Source: Luzula sylvatica (Eukaryota > Streptophyta > Magnoliopsida > Poales > Juncaceae). From it: 64,000 nucleotides of DNA. Below the pieces are notes generated by a model. The model was not told where the DNA came from. It worked only from the letters and a program-made list of their open reading frames with translations, and made no database searches. The position numbers and the translations under genes are program-made. The stretch spans positions 27,010,914-27,074,913 of the forward strand of contig OX326958.1 in the NCBI GenBank assembly GCA_946800325.1, given 5' to 3'. This document shows positions 1 to 10,836 of the stretch, piece after piece. How positions within the stretch are numbered: the first letter of the stretch is position 1; each line of letters opens with the position of its first letter.

Positions 1-908
1 GAAAAATATTTCTTAAACTGAATAAATTGTTTTCTATTATGAACTATAATTGGTGTTCACAAGATTAATTTCTGGTAGTTTTATTTCGAGAAATGTTTTT
101 GCACTCCAATAAATTAATTTTCAAATGACTTCTAATGTATTTTCCAGTGCACTCTCAATTCAATTCAGACATTCGGAGTGTTATCGTTCCACTTCCGCCT
201 TCTACTATTTGGAGTATGTTAAGCCGGTGTGACGTAGCAAATTTTTTTTATTCCATGTGATTATTTTGTTATTAATTTGTAAACAAGAAACTCTAACAAA
301 ATTTATTTTATTTCAAAATAATTATCATCTCAAAATACTATTTACGAAGGTATATTTGTTTAATAATTTGTGCATTATTTTATCAATTAATAAAAATATG
401 CAGAGCACCAGAGGGAAACTCGAATAATACATATATCATTAACCCAGTATACATTAAATAGTAGTTCTCAAGATACACGAAATCATTTGTATTCGTATCG
501 AGGGGCCGATACACCACGTGATGAATCGAACTATTTTATTTTAATATTAAAACTTGAACGGATATGATTTTGACACGGCACGATATATTTCTGATACGAT
601 TGGATACGGGAACCGATAAGATTAGATACGAATTCGATATGACCGATCCATTATTTTTAATTTTTAGTCCCAACATAAAAATACTCAAGGTTCTTACTGC
701 TCAATCATCTTTTATTTCAAATATTTCCTTTTTTTTAGTATACCAAGATATAAAATATAAACAATATTTATATATAATGTTTGTATCTTAATTTTTTTGG
801 AAATTGTTGTATTTGTATCGTATCATACACTATGTGAGTGGTTATAAAAAAAATACAAATATATTTTCTTCAATAGACAGTTTTTTTTGTTAGGAAATTT
901 TGCTTTGA

Positions 909-944
<36 letters not shown>

Positions 945-1293
945 TAATTTACGCATCTAATTAACATAATAATTAAAAAAATATTAATGCAGGTAAATGT
1001 TGATTAATTATATAACTTGTATATTATGATGTTAGTTAAATGGGATAATTAGGATATAGTGGATGGTGGTGAAATCGGTGGCAGGATAAATGGCATTTTC
1101 TTCTTCTTGAGATAAGCACATGTGATAAGCATGACAAGTGATCACACTGGTTGTGCGAAGGTAATTTTGTAGTTAAAAGCCAACCAGTTTAAACTCTTCA
1201 AATAATGAAAATTATAATATTAATATGTCCAGCTTGATAAAATATTGGCGGAAATCAAACTAATTTCATGGCAAAAAATTAATAGTCATGATG
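1..1293. other. AT-rich noncoding repeat DNA
   Basis: No gene is visible. Between about 485 and 830 there is a block of GATACG/CGATAT-type words (GATACGATTGGATACGGG and similar) resembling the subterminal repeats of the hAT-like element at 3249-3882, so this is probably another decayed non-autonomous element; its ends could not be fixed. Short ORFs here have no coding character. Confidence 0.5.
910..942. repeat. poly(C) tract, 33 nt
   Basis: An uninterrupted run of 33 C on the + strand. The exact length is uncertain because homopolymers are error-prone in sequencing. A similar 30-nt C run occurs at 54937-54966, where it is the polypurine tract of a copia relic on the opposite strand. Confidence 0.9.
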
Positions 1294-1509
1294 TTTTGTA
1301 TGTGTGTGCGCGCCTATTATTTTCGAAATTGTCATCTTAAGTTTCAATTTTGGTGTTTCAATTTTGGGAAATTTTCAAAAAACCCCCTATCTTTTTTGGA
1401 TATTTTGTATGTGTGTGCGCGCCTATTATTTTCGAAATTGTCATCTTAAGAATCAATTTTGGTGTTTCAATTTTGGGAAATTTTCAAAAAACCCCCTATC
1501 CTATCTTTT
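1294..1509. repeat. 108-bp direct tandem duplication
   Basis: Two near-identical 108-bp copies begin at 1294 and 1402, each with TGTGTGTGCGCGCC followed by CAATTTTGGTGTTTCAATTT. Each copy includes a TTCAATTTT word and the GGGAAATTTTC end of the Mutator-like element that follows, so the duplication copied the element's end together with its target-site duplication. Confidence 0.85.
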
Positions 1510-2298
1510 TTGGATATTCTAAAAAACCCCCTATCTTTTTGGAAACTCCAAAAAACCCCCTCTACCAAATTTTTATTTTCAAATACCCCCTATGGGGTTA
1601 AAATTAATCATGAATGGTGTTAAAAAAAATTTATGACCAAAATACCCTTCTATTTTCATATGTATATTTTTTAACATATATTGATTTCACAAAAACAAAA
1701 TTATTAAATGTTGTGTTTGTATAATTTTAACATTTCATTTATTATTCAATAGAAATTAACATCATATAATAATAAAATAAACACCTTGAAAATATATTGA
1801 CAAAAAAAAAATTCTTTAAATTTCTAATTTTTTTATTTTCGTTCTTAATTTTTGTATTTTTTTAATAGTTTCATGATATTTTAATTTTTAAATATTTGCA
1901 AGGTGTTCTTTCAATATTGTTGTTCATTTTATTATTATTTTATGTTAGTTTTTCAGGAAAAATAAAAATAAAAAAGTGAAATATATATAATGTATGAATA
2001 TTAAAATTATATAAATATAACATATGATAATTATTTTCTTTTAATTATTATAAGCTAAAAAAATTAGGTCTTTTTAAAAATTAATACAAATAACAAAAAT
2101 ATTCTTTTAATTACTCATATGTAAAATGAAGGATATTTTGGTCATAAAAAAAAATTAACACCATCCATGATTAACTTTAACCGAATAGGGGGGTATTTGA
2201 AAATAAAAGTCTGGTAGAGGGGTTTTTTTGGAGTTTCCAAAAAGATAGGGGTTTTTTTTAAATATCCAAAAAAGATAGGGGTTTTTTGAAAATTTCCC
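1475..2298. mobile_element. Mutator-like non-autonomous element (long-TIR MITE)
   Basis: The element starts GGGAAATTTTCAAAAAACCC and ends with the reverse complement. The two arms, about 1475-1670 and 2110-2298, are complementary over nearly 200 bp and include repeated AACCCCCTATCTTTTT blocks. It is flanked by an identical 9-bp duplication, TTCAATTTT, at 1466-1474 and 2299-2307. Long TIRs with a 9-bp duplication are the hallmark of Mutator-like elements. The interior is AT-rich with no transposase. An alternative left end at 1366 exists because the end was tandemly duplicated. Confidence 0.8.
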
Positions 2299-2307
2299 TT
2301 CAATTTT

Positions 2308-3240
2308 ATTAGTCAGATATGAGAATTAGATTTTAGAAATGATAAATAACTTACATGAAAAGATACATTTTTTTGATATGGACCATAACTGATATTTTCG
2401 ATTTGTAAAATTGAACCTTGTATTATTCTTGCATTCAAAAAATGAAAAATTGGAATCCTGTATTCAAAAAACAAAATATATTAAACCGAATTGGAATGGT
2501 TCAGTTCCCTAATAAATAGAATCGTTCGCCCATCCCTAAAATTATGAATTAATATTTTTCATTTCTCTTCACACTGCTAAAATTAAAAAATTTCCATTTT
2601 ATATATTTTGTATTTATATATATATATTTTTTACTTTCTTCGGTATTTTTGAAGAAAAAAAAATGATAGAATGCATCTAGGGAGTCAACTTTACAAATTT
2701 ATTGAAGAGTGTGGAAATCATCACTCCTTGGAACATCTCAGGTTCCTCCAAAATTATTTTCGATTATAGGATTCACAATAAGTATTTTTTTTGTGACAAG
2801 TAAATGCAATATTTATGATAATTTATCCCATTAATTATGTTAAAATCATTTTCACTTCAGTATGTGATTGCGGTCATAAATATATACGATAAATATAAAT
2901 AATAGTAAATAACATCAGTGGCTCAGTGCTCACGACATTATGATATGATTTTTTTGTAAAATTAACACAATGCAAAAACACGAAAATAGAATGTAATCCG
3001 GTTTAACCGGTTTTCGAAATATTAAAACCGAACCAAATAATCCGAAAAATCAATTGATTAAACCGAATTCGAGTGGTTCGGTTCCCAGATAAACCGAATC
3101 TTTCGCCCACCCCTAAAATTATAAAATTAATATTTTTCATTTCCCTTAACACTGCTAAAATAAACATTTTTCATTTTATATTATTTATTTATATTTATTT
3201 TTTACTTTCTTCTGTATTTTTTAAGAAAAAAAAATGAGAG
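2308..3240. repeat. paired degenerate repeats of an AACCGAA-type element
   Basis: Two related blocks, about 2465-2690 and 3040-3260, share an AAACCGAATTnGAnTGGTTC stretch, a TTCGCCCANCCCTAAA end and a downstream TTTTTTACTTTCTTC...GAATGCATCTAGG stretch. They look like a local duplication of one non-autonomous transposon end plus flank. No gene is visible. Confidence 0.5.
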
Positions 3241-3248
3241 AATGCATC

Positions 3249-3882
3249 TAGGGGTGTCAACGGTTCGGATAATGGTCATATCATATCAATATCTATATTT
3301 TCCGGATATGAATACGGAATTATCCGGATCTGGATATCGTTCGGATATTAAAACGGATACTATGATGTAATAATATAATATTATTTTTAAAACTTAAGTC
3401 TTGATTATATTATAATTTTAAAATAAATAATATATCAATATATAGATTAAATTATAAATTAATATAAAAGTGAGATGAAGAAAGAAAGAAATTTGAAGAA
3501 GGGAAAACTAATAGTTTGTAGGTGTGTAATGTGTTATCGGAAAATAAAATACAATTATTTTATATTAGGTATTATCGTAGAACAAAATAAAATATTGTCT
3601 ATTCAGTGAAATTAAGTTATTGACTATTAAGCACTATTATGAATTAAATTAGAGTTATTGTCTATTTAATATTACTATGAATAAATTCATGATTTTAATA
3701 AAGCAGATACTTATTTACAAATTTTATTCGGATCCGGATAGTATCCGGATCCATCAAAAATTTAACTCCTAGATTCGGATTCGTGTCCGTAAAAACGGAT
3801 ATGATACTGACCCGGATCTGGATATTTTTTGGGATAAGATTCGGGTCGGTTCGGACAATATCCGTCCCATTGACACACCCTA
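3249..3882. mobile_element. hAT-like MITE with GGATAC subterminal repeats
   Basis: The 5' end TAGGGGTGTCAA pairs with the 3' end TTGACACACCCTA. Flanks are AATGCATC (3241-3248) and CATGCATC (3883-3890), an 8-bp duplication with one mismatch. Many copies of CGGATAT and GGATCCGGATA lie near both ends, as subterminal transposase-binding repeats do in hAT elements. At 634 bp without an ORF it is non-autonomous. The family call is inferred from TIR sequence and duplication length. Confidence 0.75.
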
Positions 3883-3890
3883 CATGCATC

Positions 3891-4447
3891 TCGTACTTTC
3901 ACTATACTATACCCAATGTTCTAAATATTGGTATGAACCAGAATGTCGAATTCATATCGCTAATTAGTGCATGTCCGTTACCATACGTTCCATACATGTT
4001 AAGTAAATCGATATGAGCCGATATATGAATTTATCTACGATTAATTTGAATTTGAATTACAATTTGTTTCAACACTTAATTTTGGCCCTTTATTACAAGT
4101 TATTGTATATTATTAATTTTATGTTATATTTTGAATGTATTTTATTTAGCTTGAAATTTATTTTGTATTGTTTAATTTTTATCATTAATAATAGAGAATT
4201 TGAATTAATTTTAGAAATTTAGTATAAATAAAAGAAAAAATAATTTGTTCGGCCCAACAGTAAGAAAATGGGCCGGGTCAAGGAGGCCCAATCATACATA
4301 TACCAGGTCCCCATGCCCATGGACCAGCAACTCCAGTTTCACAAATATTTTCATAAGTTAACGAGCGGTACAAAATGAAACACACTTCCCTTCCCTCACT
4401 CTTTTAAGTACTGATAAGATTTCTTGCAAGAGAGAAAACAATTTACC
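3891..4447 (+). other. upstream region of the chlorophyllase gene
   Basis: AT-rich DNA with a GGCCCAACAG/GGGCC-type cluster near 4250-4290. The 4380-4447 stretch is pyrimidine- and purine-rich and probably contains the 5' leader. No convincing TATA box could be placed. Confidence 0.4.
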
Positions 4448-5468
4448 ATGGATTCGAGGATTCAACAAGTATTCTCTTTGGGCAGTTCGAGTGTTAAGCT
4501 CATTAATGTCGAAGCAGAGACATGCAAGAAAGTCGTGAAATCATATAAAATACCACCTAAGCCTCTCTTGATTGCTTCTCCGGATGAAGAAGGGGAGTAT
4601 CCTGTTATACTATTTCTCCATGGATATTTGCTTTATAATTCCTTCTATTCTCAGCTTTTTCAACACCTTGCTTCACATGGATTCATTGTGATTGGTCCAC
4701 AGGTATGTTTTAACCACAAAATTAGCAGTAATTTTGTTTTTGGTAAGGTTAATTAGGCTAATTTCACTGACAATTTATGTTATATTGTAGCTATATGTAA
4801 TTTCAGGAGCGGATACAACCAAGGAGATAAAATTAGTCGCTGAATTACTAGATTGGCTAACTGATAACCTTACCCTAATTCTTCCAATGAAAGTAAAACC
4901 TAATTTAACAAAAATCTGTCTAGCCGGTCACAGCAGAGGCGGAAAAGTCGCGTTTGCCCTTGCACAAGACAATTTTGCGAAATCCTCGCTAAAAATCTCA
5001 GCTTTAATCGCAATCGATCCAGTCGATGGTATGGAGATGGGAAAACAAACCCCTCCCCCAATATTGAAATACGTTCCCAATTCACTCAAACTCGAAATGC
5101 CGGTTTTGGTTATCGGGTCGGGTTTGGGCGAGCTAAAAGCAAATCCATTATTCCCTCCCGCTGCACCGAAGGGAGTGAGTCACGAACAATTCTTCAACGA
5201 GTGTTGCGCACCCGTTTATTATTTCGTTGCGAAGGATTATGGGCACGTGGATATGCTCGACGATGAGACGAAAGGGTTTAGAGGGAAATTGAGCTATTTA
5301 GTGTGCAAAAATGGAAGAGAAAGAAAACCCATGAGATTGTTTGTTGGAGGAGTTATGGTGGCTTTCTTAAAGGCTCGTTTCGAGGATGATAATAGTTATT
5401 TGATTGGTATTAAGGATAATCAAGATGTTTCGCCCGTTAAGATTTCTAAAGTTTCTTTCGTCGAGTAA
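4448..5468 (+). CDS. CLH: chlorophyllase, two exons
   Basis: Chlorophyllases hydrolyse the phytol ester of chlorophyll to chlorophyllide. Exon 1 is 4448-4702 (85 codons, ending in Gln before GTATGT); exon 2 is 4791-5468 after a TTGTAG acceptor, a phase-0 intron of 88 bp, giving 310 residues, typical of the family. The ATG at 4448 sits in ACCATGG; the open frame extends eight codons upstream only through a TTG. Visible motifs are the FLHGY oxyanion-hole region (residues 56-60), the lipase motif GHSRGG with nucleophile Ser133, Asp164 in DPVDG and His237 in YGHVDML, a complete Ser-Asp-His triad. The N-terminus (MDSRIQQVFSLG) lacks an obvious long chloroplast transit peptide, as in CLH1-type members, so vacuolar/ER or cytosolic location is possible. 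No frame breaks. CLH1 versus CLH2 type is not decided. Confidence 0.95.
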
Positions 5469-6214
5469 TTATAGCCTTAAAGGTGAATAATTTGTGCTAA
5501 GTAATTTGATTCTTATAGTACAAGATCTCATTATGTAAAGTATTTAGGTTCTGTTTGTACAAGATGCTATTTTTCTAAAATTCTAAAATTACTATAGTTC
5601 AATGTGTATTTTCATACATGTTAAATTAATTAAAACTTTGTGGAAATAATTAAGTCAAATAATTACAGCAAATTCCCTACAGTAAGCCTAAACTGAAAAA
5701 AAAAATCATATGTTCTTAGAAACTGCAAAATCAAGGATAAAAATGTTAAAGAACATATCCAAGCATGGTGGCTGTAATAAATATCAAAAATATGATTTTG
5801 ACATTTGTCGTTATTCTTATTAAATATTTCGAAAGCAAATTTCAAGTTAGATATTTTAATTCTTTTGGAGTTCTAATTCAGATTGTATTATTTATGAATT
5901 AGCGCAAGGACATTATCGTAATATAAATTTTGGTGTCATTGAAATAAATATTTTATTTGCTTTGAACATATTTTGGAAGTATTTTAATACAAAATGGTTG
6001 TTTTAAATAAACTAGAAATATTTCTCGCGCTTCACTTCGATTTTTCAAAATCTTTTATGATCATAAAATAATAATTTTATCTAAAACGTTACAAGTGCAA
6101 AACAAAAGTAATCTTTATAAATGTTAATTTAAAAAAAAAAATCTGATATTAAATACTCTCACAAGTATTATGCAATAAATACAAACTTTTTTCCTCCTCA
6201 AAACATATCATATG
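5469..6214. other. AT-rich region downstream of chlorophyllase
   Basis: Contains the 3' UTR of the chlorophyllase gene at its left end, then AT-rich DNA with no supported gene or RNA. A precise poly(A) site could not be set. Confidence 0.4.
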
Positions 6215-6425
6215 TTCCAAAAGAAAAATTGAAATGTTTTATCTAGAATACAAAACATGTCAAATAAAATAAAATTCTGAAAAAGACAAACAAAAAACAT
6301 AAAAGACGCAGAAAAAGACAAACAAAAAAACATAAAAGACGCAGTTTGGTACCAATCAAAAATATTATAATAAGCACAAAAAAGGCAGCTTGGTATCAAT
6401 CAAAATTGTTATAATAAGCACAAAA
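6215..6425. repeat. two short tandem duplications
   Basis: Around 6278-6342, a unit of about 31 bp containing ACATAAAAGACGCAG occurs twice. It is followed by a unit of about 65 bp containing TTGGTANCAATCAAAA and TTATAATAAGCACAAAAAA, also twice (about 6343-6425). No coding meaning. Confidence 0.7.
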
Positions 6426-6462
6426 AACAATAATACAATCTCAGGCTAACAAAAAATATTTC

Positions 6463-6625
6463 TGTGAACAGTAAATGATAAACAGCAGAAATGATGAACA
6501 GTAAAATTATAGTATACAAATATTCAAATATTTTATGGGAAAAAAAAAGATGAACAGTAATCTGGATGAACAGTGTCAGGTGAACAGGGAAGTAAACAGT
6601 ATCCGGATGAACAGTAAACAGCGAC
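6463..6625. repeat. cluster of TGAACAGTA motifs
   Basis: About eight copies of (A/T)GAACAG(T) or TAAACAG within 160 bp, all on the same strand and several as GATGAACAGTA. The clustering is clear; the function is unknown. It could be the subterminal repeat block of a transposon whose ends were not located. Confidence 0.6.
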
Positions 6626-8169
6626 GTGGCCTTTTTGTTTGGATTCAAATTGGCGGAAATTTAATGGGAGGGGAAATAATATGAATTGTATATCTTTTTG
6701 TTGTATTTTGCAAATTTATAAGTTTTGAAGGATATATATGAAAAAGTAAAACATTTCTTTCCTTCTTATTGGGCCGCACTGCTCAGTGCTCATCCTTTTC
6801 TCCCTTCATTACGACACCTTAGTTAATATCCCCTTTCTCCTTCGTTATCCAGTATATACCAAGAAATAGAAAAAAGAGAGAAAAGAGATAATTTGTAAAG
6901 TGTGATCCAACAGAAATTAGAAAGTGGATTGTGTGTGCATGGCATGGCAAATGAGTTAGCTCAACTTATCTCTAGTGAGGACTTCATATCTTTTCTAGGT
7001 CATCATCTGTATCTGATTTGGAGAGGGTTGCAATTCGAATCTTGTTCTTTTCGATGAGGTGAGTGCAATTCTCACTTTTCTCTAATTAAAAATCGTATAT
7101 TATAGTTATTTTGATAATTTTCGTTACAACAAGTTTTGTTCCAAAAACTGTGTTATGATATGAAATTAGAAATTATTTTGTTTACGATATCGTGAGTGTT
7201 ATTCTCACTTATCCTTATTATAAATTATACTTATTTTGGTTATTTTTGATAAAAACGGATTTTGTTCCAAAAAGCGTGTTGAATTAGGAAAACGTATATT
7301 ATTTCGTTTATGATATAGTGATATTTCGAAAAACTGATTTTGAATATAATTATGATAATTTATGATATTAATGATATATATAAAATTATGATTTCGAATT
7401 AGAGGATTTGATAAATAAAATGAATTTGGATAATGATTTTGAATTATGATTCGAATTTGATATTAGTGATATATTTGAAAATGATTTTGAATAACAGGTA
7501 CGACCATTTATAATTTTAAATGATTTGTGAAATTATGATTTTGAATTTGGATATTCATTCCAATATAGAAGGTATATTTCGAATTTGTTTTCAGAAATGA
7601 TTTGCGCTAAAAAGCGTGTTTCATTTTATGAAACTTATTTAGTAAATTATATGGTTATAATATTTTATTATGAGAAAGATTTTATTTGGATAAAGAGTAA
7701 ACAAGATTTACGATTTTTAAAGAGGGTCTCCTAGAGACTATATATATATGTATAATTTTATTTGGATAAAACGTAAGTCGGGCTTACGGTTTTGAAAGAG
7801 GGTCCTTTGGTAACATGGCGCGGCTCCTCCGGCATGTTTTAGTTTGTTAGGTGTAGTGTCGCGTGACCCCGTGGCGCTCTATTGTGGGAAAGGCGTAGCT
7901 AACTTGATGTAGTGCAAAGTCCCGACCCAAGAGGGGTCTGGCTGTGGCGCATGGATATCCAGTAGTCGTCGGGTGGATGTGTTCCCCTTATGTTATGTTC
8001 CAGCCCGTGTGTGATTCGCTATCAGCTCGGGTTGGCACTTCAGTCGAGAGTTATTAGCGCCCTCACCCCGGGTAAAAGTATTAGTACGTATATGATTAGA
8101 TACGAAGGTAATCGATTTGATTTCGATTTTGAGTTTGAAAAACTGGGGCAAGTATTTTGAGATATATAT
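6626..8169. other. noncoding repeat-like region, unclassified
   Basis: No ORF of note. From about 6890 the sequence looks like a dispersed repeat: near 6960-7050 there is a tRNA-like pair (TAGCTCAACTTA then GCAATTCGAATC), and at 7685-7800 a unit of about 70 bp (TTTTATTTGGATAAA...AGAGGGTC) is repeated imperfectly. 7800-8090 is more GC-rich than its surroundings. It may be a decayed retroelement or LTR, but neither a primer site nor paired ends were found. Confidence 0.4.
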
Positions 8170-8375
8170 ATAAACTTATGATTTGAAGATAAACGATATT
8201 ATCTTATGATTTTGAGATATATTTAGAAACTAGTGATTTGAAGATAAACGATATTATCTTATGATTTTGAGATATATTTAGAAACTAGTGATTTGAAGAT
8301 AAACGATATTATCTTACGATTTTGAGATATATTTAGAAACTTATGATTTGAAGATAAACGAGATTATTTTATGAA
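8170..8375. repeat. 55-bp tandem repeat, about 3.7 copies
   Basis: The word ATTTGAAGATAAACGA recurs at 8181, 8236, 8291 and 8346, an exact 55-bp period, with few differences between copies. Confidence 0.9.
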
Positions 8376-9354
8376 CTTATTTGAAAAATACTTATTTTAG
8401 TTACGACTATTTTTAACGAGGTTTCACTCACTTAGTCACTTCCGTGACTAATCCTTTCGATTTACATATTTTTAGTTCATGTATCGAAGGTCTAATATCG
8501 GGAGTTGCGGGTACATCCAAATTCGAAAGTGAGAACGTCTACGTTATCTGAGTTTCGTATTAATATATTATGCTTTCGCAATATTTATGTATTATTATTT
8601 TAATTCCGTAATGTATGTATATGTATGTGTTGTTGTTGTTTTCGAATCAGTTTGGTATCTTGTTTTGTGATGTTTTCATACGAGAGCATGTGGTATACGA
8701 GTTGTATACTGGCGGGTTGCCGCATCCTTTTTTACCTTTTTATTTTGGGGTGTGACGGTGGCGACAAAGAACGTTGTCATCGTCCGATACATCGGCTGAG
8801 CCAAGATTGATTCCTCGTACGGAGACTTCATTGGCGGTTCATAGCAGTAATTATCGGGTTCAAATATGCAAGAGAAAATTCCAAACACAAATGAAATGAA
8901 AAATGTGGCCACTACCTACGGGTGGAAGCGGGACATGTATTATTAGACGAACCGTTATAGTATCCGCGGAATATTCGTATTCGAATAGAATATATTCGCA
9001 TCTATACAAATACCGATACATTTTTTTCCGGATACGGATACAATGAAAGGGTTTTTGTTTATCGGATACATATAATATATGTATTCAAATTTTTAATTCG
9101 AATATTATTGGACACGTCTTCATATAGGACATGTTTGATTTGATGGATTATGGTGGACTGTATTTGGATATTCATGATTTCAAATACAATTCATTGTTTG
9201 ATTTTGTGTATTTTTGATAAAATCATGGATTGGAAGATGAATATTGGAATAACATAAAAAAAATGGTATTCTAAATACATGGATATAACTATCCATGTAT
9301 TTCATTATAATATTATTTCTCCAAATTATATTCAATAATAATAATTAGATTACA
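8376..9354. other. noncoding region with a short hairpin
   Basis: No gene is visible. 8930-9120 carries CGGATAC/TATTCG words like those of the hAT-like element at 3249. At 9273-9302 AAATACATGGATA and its complement form a perfect 13-bp stem with a 4-nt loop. Confidence 0.5.
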
Positions 9355-9715
9355 TTTATATTATATTATACAATAATAATATAATATTATATACTATCAT
9401 ATAATGTAATGTAATATAATATAATATAATATAATTTAAATATAATATAATATAATATAATATAATATAATATATAACATAATATACAATATTATGATAT
9501 AATATAATATAATATGATATGATATGATATGATATAATGTGATATAATATAATATAATCTAATATAATATAAAAACAAGGTCATATAATATAATATCATA
9601 TCATATAATATAATATAAAGCAATACTATATAATATAAAACATAATATAATATATTAGAATATAACATGAAACAATATAATATAACATAATATAATATAA
9701 TACAATATAAAACAT
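9355..9715. repeat. (TATAA)n pentanucleotide microsatellite
   Basis: About 360 bp of ATATAATATAATATAA-type repeat with scattered interruptions (GATATGATATG and CATAATA variants). This is simple-sequence DNA; no gene. Confidence 0.9.
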
Positions 9716-9718
9716 TAC

Positions 9719-10420
9719 CAGGCTACGCTCCGTTATAACTGAACACTGAAAGAAAATATGACTTAAGAATTAACTTGGAAGAATTTATATAAATAGGCAA
9801 TTCTGCAGTCAGAATTAGGTTCGTTCGAACGAACTATATGAGTACGTTCGAACGGACTTATTCGTGACAGTCATATTTGGATTAGTTCGAACGAACTACT
9901 TAAGTGCGTTCGAACGAACCATTTAGGTGCGTTCGAACTGACTTAATTCATATATATATATAATTCTGATTTTGTTTTAACCTAAGTTTTTTCAAGAAAA
10001 TTAGGGTTTTGAGCCGCCGTTTCTCTCTCTTCTTCCACAGAAATTGAGATCAGATATGGAGAGATTGATAGGGAGATTTGAGCGAAGAGCTTGAGAGATT
10101 TGATCGTAGCGTCGACTAGAACGACGTTGGCGATTCCGATCGGACGAAATCGAGGTGGACACGAGTAGAGGGATTGCACGAGCACTCCTTGGAGAAGGTT
10201 CACGGATTTGGAGAAGAAATCGACACGTACTAACTTGTACGAGGTAATATTCTCCACAACTCTTCCTTTTTGGATGGTTTTCGAGCATGATCCCGGTAGA
10301 ATTAGGTTACGCATGCGAAACTAGTTCCGCTGAACACTTTGATAAACGTGTGCGTAACCCTACAAACACTCCCGTTATAACTCAGCTATGCTCCGCTACA
10401 ACTGACCAAACTGTGTATTT
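9719..10420. repeat. unclassified repeat with related ends
   Basis: A GCTACGCTCCGTTATAACTG stretch at about 9722 recurs in diverged form (GCTATGCTCCGCTACAACTG) at about 10385 in the same orientation, bracketing a 640-bp block. Inside are the TTCGAACG palindromes (9821-9945) and a GC-richer part (10000-10320) with minus-strand ORFs of 95-110 codons that resemble no family known to me. A small LTR-type element is possible, but no primer site was identified. Confidence 0.4.
9821..9945. repeat. cluster of TTCGAACG palindromes
   Basis: Five copies of a GTTCGAAC core (first as GTTCGTTCGAACGAAC), spaced irregularly over about 120 bp. Each is a self-complementary box, alternating with AGTGCG/ATTAG and ACTTA flanks. 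Confidence 0.8.
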
Positions 10421-10591
10421 TGGATGAAAACTGTCGGAACCGGCCCTGCCCCCATCCCCAAATAATTTCGCTCAAGATTCATCACTGACTTGCTAACGAT
10501 CTTGACAACAACCAAGAAGTTGTGATAAATTAGAGTACTCAATCAAAGAACAAACTTATTGGATTTATTTTAGTGAAAAGTTTCAGTTTTC

Positions 10592-10836
10592 AAACTTATT
10601 GAATATAGCCAACTAGAGTTAGCCTAGTTGGTCACACCTCTTGGCTAGGGAGCGAGAGGTGTGGGGTTCGATTCCCGGCGGGGACACTGGATTATAGATT
10701 AAATGTTAAATGAGTGAATAGAGTGTGTGGCCTACGGGTTTGTAATAAAAAAAATAAAAAAAAAGGAGATTGTGTTCGGAAGGGGGACTTTGAGCCCTCT
10801 CCGAATTTACTCAAAAAAAAAAAACTTATTGAATAT
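10592..10836 (+). mobile_element. tRNA-derived SINE with 15-bp target duplications
   Basis: The element spans 10607-10821. It carries a pol III A box (TAGCCTAGTTGG, near 10620) and a B box (GGTTCGATTCC, near 10665) and ends in an A-rich tail at about 10813-10824. The 15-bp duplication AAACTTATTGAATAT is present intact at 10592-10606 and 10822-10836. The body is about 215 bp. The perfect duplications suggest a fairly recent insertion by LINE machinery supplied in trans. It is not a tRNA gene because the region between the boxes does not fold into a cloverleaf with an acceptor stem. Confidence 0.9.

Noticed and set aside
8170..8375. CRISPR-like regular repeats
   Set aside because: Copies are directly contiguous with no unique spacers, in a plant genome; it is a minisatellite.
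9982..10314. Minus-strand ORFs of 95 and 110 codons
   Set aside because: Overlapping frames in a repeat block; no domain, no splice context and no recognisable family.
10607..10700. tRNA gene from the A and B boxes
   Set aside because: No acceptor or anticodon stem; the poly(A) tail and 15-bp duplications show it is a SINE.
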